Below are positions 58,615 to 64,000 of a stretch of DNA of 64,000 nt, in pieces. Numbering within the stretch: the stretch's first letter is position 1; the number at the start of each line of letters is the position of its first letter. The position numbers and the translations under genes were made by a program. The notes beneath the pieces were generated by a model. It ran no database searches. It was given only the letters and a program-made list of their open reading frames with translations, and was not told the origin of the DNA. This stretch comes from Lachnospiraceae bacterium (GTDB lineage Bacteria > Bacillota > Clostridia > Lachnospirales > Lachnospiraceae), in assembly GCA_009774345.1 (NCBI GenBank), contig VSNR01000001.1, forward strand, positions 58,368 through 122,367, given 5' to 3'.

Positions 58615-59606
58615 AAAAAGAGGAAATATTAAAAAAACTCCGCGATGCAGGGGATTATGTGAGCGGTCAGGAGCTTTGTGAGCACTACGGTGTGTCGCGC
58701 ACTGCCATATGGAAAGCAATCCGCCAGCTTGAGAAGGACGGATACATTATTGAGGCACAAAATAACAGGGGTTATCGGCTTGTGGAGCATTGTGACGCAG
58801 ATTTATTTTCAAAAATAGAGATTGAGGATAAGCTCGAGACAGCGTGGCTTGGCAGACCACTTGTATTTCATAAAGAAACAGGCTCGACGAACATTGATGC
58901 CAAGGCGCTTGCGGAGCGCGGGGAAGCATCAGGCGCAGTGGTCGTGGCGGACATGCAGACCGCAGGGCGCGGACGGCTTGGCAGAGGCTGGGCAGCGCCC
59001 GCTGGAAAAAATATCTACATGACTCTGATGCTGCGTCCTGACTGCCCGCCAAATAAGGCATCGGCACTGACACTCGTCATGGCAATCGCCGTGTACGAGG
59101 CACTCTGTGAGCTAATCTCCAAAGAGCAATGCGGCATCAAGTGGCCAAATGACATTGTGGTCAATGGCAAAAAAATCTGCGGAATCCTGACGGAGATGAG
59201 CGCAGAACTGGATCAAATCCACTATGTCGTGATCGGCGCGGGCATCAATGTGAATCAGGAGACATTCGCCCCCGAGATTCAGGAGACGGCAACGTCCCTC
59301 TATGTGGAGCGCCAAAAGCAGTCAAACCGCGCAGCGCTGGCGGCGCGTGTGCTGTATTATTTTGAAAAAAATTATGCAGTGTTTGAGAGTAGCTGGGACT
59401 TTTCTGCGCTGGCGGACAAATACAACGAGTTCTTGGTGAACCGCGGCAGAGAAGTGCGTGTGCTGGACCCCAAGGGTGCATATGACGGTATTGCAAGGGG
59501 GATTAATGAAAAGGGCGAACTGCTGGTCGAGCGAAAAAGCGACGGACAGACCATGCAGGTCTATGCAGGTGAGGTGTCTGTGCGCGGCATATATGGGTAT
59601 GTGTGA
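58611..59606 (+). CDS. birA: Bifunctional biotin-protein ligase/repressor BirA
   Basis: The 331-residue protein has an N-terminal winged helix ([20 protein letters not shown]), a biotin-binding central domain with [29 protein letters not shown] (biotinyl-AMP loop) and [18 protein letters not shown], and a C-terminal SH3-like domain. It attaches biotin to carboxylases and can repress biotin genes. ATGA overlap with argF suggests co-transcription. No bio genes are near. Confidence 0.95.
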   Translation: MKKEEILKKLRDAGDYVSGQELCEHYGVSRTAIWKAIRQLEKDGYIIEAQNNRGYRLVEHCDADLFSKIEIEDKLETAWLGRPLVFHKETGSTNIDAKALAERGEASGAVVVADMQTAGRGRLGRGWAAPAGKNIYMTLMLRPDCPPNKASALTLVMAIAVYEALCELISKEQCGIKWPNDIVVNGKKICGILTEMSAELDQIHYVVIGAGINVNQETFAPEIQETATSLYVERQKQSNRAALAARVLYYFEKNYAVFESSWDFSALADKYNEFLVNRGREVRVLDPKGAYDGIARGINEKGELLVERKSDGQTMQVYAGEVSVRGIYGYV

Positions 59607-59621
59607 TTGAAAAGAGGAAGT

Positions 59622-59966
59622 ATGGGAGAAAACAAAAACCGCGTTGTCCTGTGCGGGGCAAATGCCTATGAACAAAAATATTATTTTAATGAAGCGTTTC
59701 ATAATATTCCTGAATCCATCAAGGAGGAACTGCATATTCTATGTGTGTTGTTCACAGAGGAGGTGGGCGGTGTGTTCACCATCGTATTCGAGGAGGATGG
59801 GAGCGTGAGCCTTGAGACGGACGCCTACGAGGAAGATATTTTATATGATGAGATCAGCAGCGGACTCTTGGTGCGGGAGATTCGGATGCAGCGGCAGGAG
59901 CTTTTGGAATCGCTGAGTCTTTTTTACAGAGTGTTCGTGCTGCGTGAACAGGGGATTGATGATTAA
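59622..59966 (+). CDS. Conserved small acidic protein (DUF6145-like)
   Basis: The 114-residue soluble protein has no membrane segment or catalytic motif. It reads like the DUF6145 proteins that sit between birA and coaX in related Lachnospiraceae (NRVVLCGANAYEQKYYFN near the start, LSLFYRVFVLREQ at the end). ATG 59622 follows AAGAGGAAG; the frame extends to TTG 59607 without support. It ends 18 bp before coaX and is likely co-transcribed. Confidence 0.7.
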   Translation: MGENKNRVVLCGANAYEQKYYFNEAFHNIPESIKEELHILCVLFTEEVGGVFTIVFEEDGSVSLETDAYEEDILYDEISSGLLVREIRMQRQELLESLSLFYRVFVLREQGIDD

Positions 59967-59984
59967 AACAGAAGGGGAGGAAGC

Positions 59985-60755
59985 ATGGTTTTAGTAGTAG
60001 ATGTTGGAAATACGAATATTACGTTTGGCGTATATGACAGGAAAAATCTGGTCACGACGTTTCGACTGATGGCAAAGACACAGCGGACATCGGATGAATA
60101 CGGCGTGTTGATCACAGAGCTTTTGTCTAAAAACCATATCAACGCCAGAGAGATTGAGGGCGCCATCATTGCAAGCGTCGTGCCAAACGTTATGCATGCG
60201 CTCACCGGCGGCATCAAGCGCTATGTGTCTGAGCGGTTGATGACGGTGGGCGTTGGCATCAAGACGGGCATTAAGGTTGTGACAGAAAATCCAAAAGAAA
60301 TCGGGCCAGACCGCATTGTGGACGCAGTGGCTGCATATGAATTATATGGAGGACCGGTGCTTGTCTTGGATTTCGGTACCGCGACGACCTATGACCTTGT
60401 CGATGAGAAAGGGTGTTTCTGCGCAGGCATCACGGCGCCGGGAATCCGAATATCGGCAAAAGCGCTGTGGGAGGACGCGGCAAAGCTCCCGGAAATCGAG
60501 ATCAAGAAGCCCGCATCCATTCTGGCGCAGGAGACAATCTCAAGTATGCAGGCAGGGCTTGTGTACGGGCAGATTGGGCAGACAGAGTACATTGTAAACC
60601 GCGTCCGCAAGGAAACTGGCTATGAGAACCTCAAAGTCGTGGCGACAGGGGGACTTGGGCGTATTATAGCGGAGGAGACGGATGTGATACAGGAGTACAA
60701 CAGTGCACTCACGCTGGAGGGACTAAGAATTATCTATGAAAAGAACAACAGATAG
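59985..60755 (+). CDS. coaX: Type III pantothenate kinase
   Basis: The 256-residue protein has the actin-like kinase motifs: [15 protein letters not shown] (phosphate 1), [31 protein letters not shown] (phosphate 2) and [10 protein letters not shown] (adenosine). The type III kinase does the first step of CoA synthesis and resists feedback inhibition. AGGGGAGGAAGC precedes ATG 59985. The dusB gene overlaps its end by 20 bp. Confidence 0.95.
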   Translation: MVLVVDVGNTNITFGVYDRKNLVTTFRLMAKTQRTSDEYGVLITELLSKNHINAREIEGAIIASVVPNVMHALTGGIKRYVSERLMTVGVGIKTGIKVVTENPKEIGPDRIVDAVAAYELYGGPVLVLDFGTATTYDLVDEKGCFCAGITAPGIRISAKALWEDAAKLPEIEIKKPASILAQETISSMQAGLVYGQIGQTEYIVNRVRKETGYENLKVVATGGLGRIIAEETDVIQEYNSALTLEGLRIIYEKNNR

Positions 60756-61737
60756 TGCAGCAGACAGACGGCTGAAAATCGGCAGTGTCGTTCTGGAAAA
60801 CAATATTGTGCTCGCACCGATGGCAGGGGTTACAGACCTGCCATTTCGACTGATTTGTAAGGAGCAGGGCGCGGGGCTTTTGTGCATGGAGATGGTGAGT
60901 GCCAAGGCAGTGCATTTTCACAACAAAAACACAGAAGCACTTATGCAGATACACCCAGAGGAGATGCCCGTCTCGCTGCAACTGTTTGGCTCGGAGCCGG
61001 ACATCATGGCAGAGACGGCAAGACGCATTGAGGAGCGCCCTTTTGCCCTCTTAGATATCAATATGGGCTGTCCTGTGCCAAAGGTGGTCAACAACCATGA
61101 GGGCAGTGCGCTGATGCTGGAACCCAAACTTGCGGGAGAAATTATTTATGCGGTTTCCCACGCAGTAAAAAAACCTGTGACCGTAAAAATCCGCAAAGGT
61201 TTTGATGACGCGTCGGTCAATGCTGTGGAAATCGCCAAGATTGCCGAAGAAAACGGTGCGGCGGCGGTCGCCGTGCATGGCAGGACCAGAGAACAGTATT
61301 ATGCTGGCAAAGCAGACTGGGAGATCATACGGCAGGTAAAGGAAGCGGTGCGCATCCCTGTCATTGGAAACGGCGATGTGACTGATGCCGTTTCTGCAGC
61401 GCAGATGCTGGCAGAGACAGGCTGTGACGGAGTCATGGTGGGCAGGGCATGCCGCGGCAATCCATGGATATTCCGGGAAATTAACCAGTACCTCGACACA
61501 GGCATCATTCCGCCAAGACCGGCAAAGGAGGAGGTCTGTGACACGATTTTGCGGCATGCGAAGCTACAGCTTGATTTGAAGGGGGAGTACCTTGCTGTGC
61601 GTGAGATGCGGAAGCATATAGCGTGGTACACGGCAGGTTATCCGCATTCAGCAGGGTTTCGCAGGATGGTGAACGCGATGGAAAGCTTTACAGAACTCAC
61701 AGAAAGCGTGCAGAAGATGTTTTTGGAGCATTTTTAG
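60736..61737 (+). CDS. dusB: tRNA-dihydrouridine synthase
   Basis: The 333-residue protein is a DusB-type flavoenzyme. [20 protein letters not shown] starts the TIM barrel, [14 protein letters not shown] holds the catalytic cysteine (GCP), KIRKGFDD and [12 protein letters not shown] bind FMN, and [11 protein letters not shown] with [13 protein letters not shown] complete the fold. A C-terminal helical tRNA-binding domain follows. It reduces uridines in tRNA D-loops. The start overlaps coaX by 20 bp. Confidence 0.95.
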   Translation: MKRTTDSAADRRLKIGSVVLENNIVLAPMAGVTDLPFRLICKEQGAGLLCMEMVSAKAVHFHNKNTEALMQIHPEEMPVSLQLFGSEPDIMAETARRIEERPFALLDINMGCPVPKVVNNHEGSALMLEPKLAGEIIYAVSHAVKKPVTVKIRKGFDDASVNAVEIAKIAEENGAAAVAVHGRTREQYYAGKADWEIIRQVKEAVRIPVIGNGDVTDAVSAAQMLAETGCDGVMVGRACRGNPWIFREINQYLDTGIIPPRPAKEEVCDTILRHAKLQLDLKGEYLAVREMRKHIAWYTAGYPHSAGFRRMVNAMESFTELTESVQKMFLEHF

Positions 61738-61750
61738 AATCAGGTAAATC

Positions 61751-61779
61751 TTGACATAACAGTGAAAAGACGCTATAAT
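61751..61779 (+). promoter_or_regulatory. Consensus sigma-A promoter for greA
   Basis: TTGACA (61751-61756) and TATAAT (61774-61779) are perfect consensus hexamers with a 17-bp spacer, the strongest promoter seen in the window. Confidence 0.85.
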
Positions 61780-61847
61780 ATGCAACAGAATTTTTTGGCT
61801 TGTTTTGATTTTTAATTAATTTTTTATATAGAAAGGACAAAGATTTC

Positions 61848-62336
61848 ATGGAAGCAAAAAAGAATTTATTAACACGTGAAGGTCTTAAAAAATATGAGGA
61901 TGAACTGCATGAACTCAAAGTAGTCAAACGAAAAGAGGTTGCACAGAAAATAAAGGAAGCAAGAGAGCAGGGAGACCTTTCAGAGAACGCAGAGTACGAT
62001 GCGGCAAAGGACGAACAGCGCGACATTGAGGCGCGTATTGAAGAGCTTGAGAAAATTCTCAAAAACGTGGAAGTTGGCGACATGGACGAGGACGGGCATG
62101 ATTTGGACAAAGTGAGCTTTGGACTTGCTGTGAAGGTGCGGGACAATGAGTTTGATGATGAGATGGAATTTAAGATCGTGGGCGCGACAGAGGCAAACAG
62201 CTTAAAAGGCAAGATTTCAAACGAGTCGCCGCTCGGAAAGGCACTGATCGGGGCAAAGAGAGGCGATGTCGTCACTGTGGAGGCTCCGGCAGGCGTGATA
62301 GAATATACGATACTGGATATTTATAAGCCAGAATAA
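61848..62336 (+). CDS. greA: Transcription elongation factor GreA
   Basis: The 162-residue protein has an N-terminal coiled coil with the acidic tip GDLSENAEYDAAKDEQ, which reaches the RNA polymerase active site, and a C-terminal domain ending VVTVEAPAGVIEYTILDI. It rescues backtracked polymerase by stimulating RNA cleavage. GAAAGGACAAAG precedes ATG 61848. Confidence 0.97.
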   Translation: MEAKKNLLTREGLKKYEDELHELKVVKRKEVAQKIKEAREQGDLSENAEYDAAKDEQRDIEARIEELEKILKNVEVGDMDEDGHDLDKVSFGLAVKVRDNEFDDEMEFKIVGATEANSLKGKISNESPLGKALIGAKRGDVVTVEAPAGVIEYTILDIYKPE

Positions 62337-62393
62337 GCATGAAGGTTATTTTTAAGGCGGTAAGCTTCATGTTGTGAAGAGAGGAGAATGTTT

Positions 62394-63947
62394 GTGGCAC
62401 AAGAGAATCAAAACCAGAATAAGAACCAGCAACAGGATGAGAACCAGCTTCTGGCTGTACGCAGCGCACAGAAAGGAAGTGCATCGGATGAGAATCAGCT
62501 TCTGGCTGTGCGCAGGGAAAAATTAGCCGCGTTACAGGAGGCAGGAAAAGATCCGTTTCAGATTACAAAATTTGACGTGACACATCACAGTCAGGATGTG
62601 AAGGACGATTTCGACGCGCTTGAGGGGAAGAACGTAACCATCGCAGGGCGCATGATGTTCAAGCGCGTGATGGGAAAGGCATCGTTTTGCAATATACAGG
62701 ATTTAAAGGGAAATATCCAGTGCTATGTCGCAAGGGACAGCATCGGTGAGGAGTCCTATGCAGATTTCAAGAAATATGATGTGGGTGACATCCTTGGCAT
62801 CAGCGGTGAGGTATTTAAGACAAAGACAGGTGAGATGTCCATTCATGCGGCTTCTGTCACGCTGCTGTCAAAGAGCCTTCAGATTCTTCCTGAGAAATTC
62901 CATGGGCTGACAGATACAGATATGCGTTACCGCCAGAGATACGTTGACTTGATAATGAATGCAGAGGTGAAGGATACCTTTGTCAAGCGTTCAAAAGTGC
63001 TTTCAAGCATCCGGCGCTATCTGGACGGGCAGGGCTTTATGGAGGTGGAGACACCGATGCTGGTGTCCAACGCAGGCGGTGCGGCGGCAAGACCGTTTGA
63101 GACGCATTTCAATGCGCTGGATGAGGACTTAAAACTTCGCATTTCGCTGGAGCTGTATTTAAAGAGACTGATTGTAGGCGGCATGGAGCGCGTCTATGAG
63201 ATCGGGCGGGTATTCCGCAACGAGGGACTAGATACCAGACATAATCCAGAGTTTACGCTGATGGAGCTGTATCAGGCATACACAGATTATCACGGCATGA
63301 TGGATTTGACAGAGAATCTCTACCGCTATGTGGCAAAGGAAGTGACGGGCTCTGAAATCCTCACCTACGGGGAACACCAGATGGATTTGTCAAAGCCGTT
63401 TGAGCGCATCACGATGGTCGATGCTGTCAAGAAGTATTCCGGTGTGGATTTTCATGAGATTCACACCTTGGAGGAAGCAAGGGCAATTGCAAAGGAAAAG
63501 CACATTGCGTATGAAGAGCGCCATAAGAAGGGCGATATCCTAAATCTGTTCTTCGAGGAGTTTGTGGAGGAGCATCTGATTCAGCCGACATTTGTGATGG
63601 ACCATCCGATTGAGATTTCCCCGCTCACCAAGAAAAAGCCTGAGAATCCCGAATACGTGGAGCGCTTTGAGTTCTTCATGAACGGCTGGGAGATGGCAAA
63701 TGCGTATTCTGAGCTCAATGACCCGATTGACCAGCGCGCGCGCTTTGCAGCGCAGGAGGAACTGCTGGCAGCAGGCGACGCGGAGGCGAATCATACAGAT
63801 GAAGACTTTTTGAATGCGCTTAGTATTGGTATGCCGCCGACAGGAGGCATTGGATTTGGCATTGACAGAATGGTCATGATGATGACGAACAGCCCGGCGA
63901 TACGGGATGTGCTGTTGTTCCCGACGATGAAGTCATTGGACAAGTAA
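62394..63947 (+). CDS. lysS: Lysyl-tRNA synthetase, class II
   Basis: The protein of about 517 residues has an anticodon-binding OB fold (about 60-160), motif 1 at the [20 protein letters not shown] region, motif 2 [17 protein letters not shown] and motif 3 [12 protein letters not shown]. It charges tRNA-Lys. I prefer GTG 62394 over ATG 62388 because AGAGGAGA at 62380-62387 touches the ATG but is ideally spaced from the GTG. The N-terminus carries a repeated DENQLLAVR segment. No T-box leader was seen. The last 53 bp of the window hold no further gene. Confidence 0.96.
   Translation: MAQENQNQNKNQQQDENQLLAVRSAQKGSASDENQLLAVRREKLAALQEAGKDPFQITKFDVTHHSQDVKDDFDALEGKNVTIAGRMMFKRVMGKASFCNIQDLKGNIQCYVARDSIGEESYADFKKYDVGDILGISGEVFKTKTGEMSIHAASVTLLSKSLQILPEKFHGLTDTDMRYRQRYVDLIMNAEVKDTFVKRSKVLSSIRRYLDGQGFMEVETPMLVSNAGGAAARPFETHFNALDEDLKLRISLELYLKRLIVGGMERVYEIGRVFRNEGLDTRHNPEFTLMELYQAYTDYHGMMDLTENLYRYVAKEVTGSEILTYGEHQMDLSKPFERITMVDAVKKYSGVDFHEIHTLEEARAIAKEKHIAYEERHKKGDILNLFFEEFVEEHLIQPTFVMDHPIEISPLTKKKPENPEYVERFEFFMNGWEMANAYSELNDPIDQRARFAAQEELLAAGDAEANHTDEDFLNALSIGMPPTGGIGFGIDRMVMMMTNSPAIRDVLLFPTMKSLDK
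62437..62514 (+). repeat. Tandem duplication inside the lysS N-terminus
   Basis: Bases 62437-62463 and 62488-62514 are near-identical (each encodes DENQLLAVR), 51 bp apart. The insertion keeps frame and adds 17 residues ahead of the anticodon domain. Confidence 0.85.
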
Positions 63948-64000
63948 AATCCAGTATTTTCAAGGGTTTCAGCCGCTTGTTATCCGCATAGTGCAACAAA

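Noticed and set aside
62337..62393. T-box leader for lysS
   Set aside because: The gap to greA is only 57 bp and has no T-box sequence or terminator; the CATGAAG/CTTCATG repeat is too weak to call.

Overview
The window comes from a Gram-positive clostridium, most likely a motile or formerly motile member of the Lachnospiraceae. The protein families point this way: the CdaR-like/FtsE/FtsX/M23/S41 block, DUF4869, an SH3-SleB hydrolase, AAA-ATPase-like/PD-(D/E)XK paralogues, and coaX-dusB-greA-lysS. So do strong AGGAGG ribosome binding sites and sigma-A promoters. No rRNA, tRNA, CRISPR array or prophage was seen. Functions are assigned from recognisable motifs and family resemblance; no database search was run.

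Layout. 1-5.8 kb is a decayed accessory stretch: a kinase fragment, a MerR/TipAS regulator, a lipoprotein, remnants of a PNPOx-like gene, a flagellin, an XRE regulator and a GH31 enzyme, then two CPBP membrane proteases. 5.8-10.7 kb holds three tandem, mosaic copies of an AAA-ATPase-like/nuclease gene. 11-17.6 kb holds a YfbM protein, a NiCo riboswitch with an expression terminator in front of a cation efflux gene, a complete ISAs1-type element with a 10-bp target duplication, a third CPBP protease, a MATE pump and cvfB. 18-23.4 kb is the cell-division/wall-hydrolysis operon (CdaR-like, ftsE, ftsX, M23 peptidase, S41 protease). 23.4-32 kb carries a broken sugar-binding/GGDEF sensor, a beta-mannosidase, two ATP-grasp ligases and a BlaI/BlaR-like pair with a large operator. 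32-43.4 kb is mixed accessory DNA: AraC, MATE, a chemoreceptor, a DUF4143 ATPase, a kinase plus Thg1-like polymerase pair, YqeY, a GH25 lysozyme, a GNAT, a nucleotidyltransferase and a short MreB-like protein.

43.4-43.9 kb holds the most interesting locus: a compact type I toxin-antitoxin-like element. A 26-codon hydrophobic peptide has its ribosome binding site in a hairpin, and a convergent antisense RNA has its own promoter and terminator. A second copy at 52.0-52.2 kb keeps every regulatory part but has lost the peptide gene. Next to the first copy is a 133-bp palindromic element.

43.9-46 kb has Nudix, metallophosphoesterase and NADAR genes. From 46.4 kb on the genes are mostly core housekeeping: dnaE, pfkA, a Ktr/Trk potassium system, an rRNA/tRNA methyltransferase, proC, a SleB-type hydrolase, argF, birA, coaX, dusB, greA and lysS.

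Several genes start with GTG or TTG, which is supported by ribosome binding site spacing (flagellin TTG 2491, ftsE TTG 19199, lysS GTG 62394).
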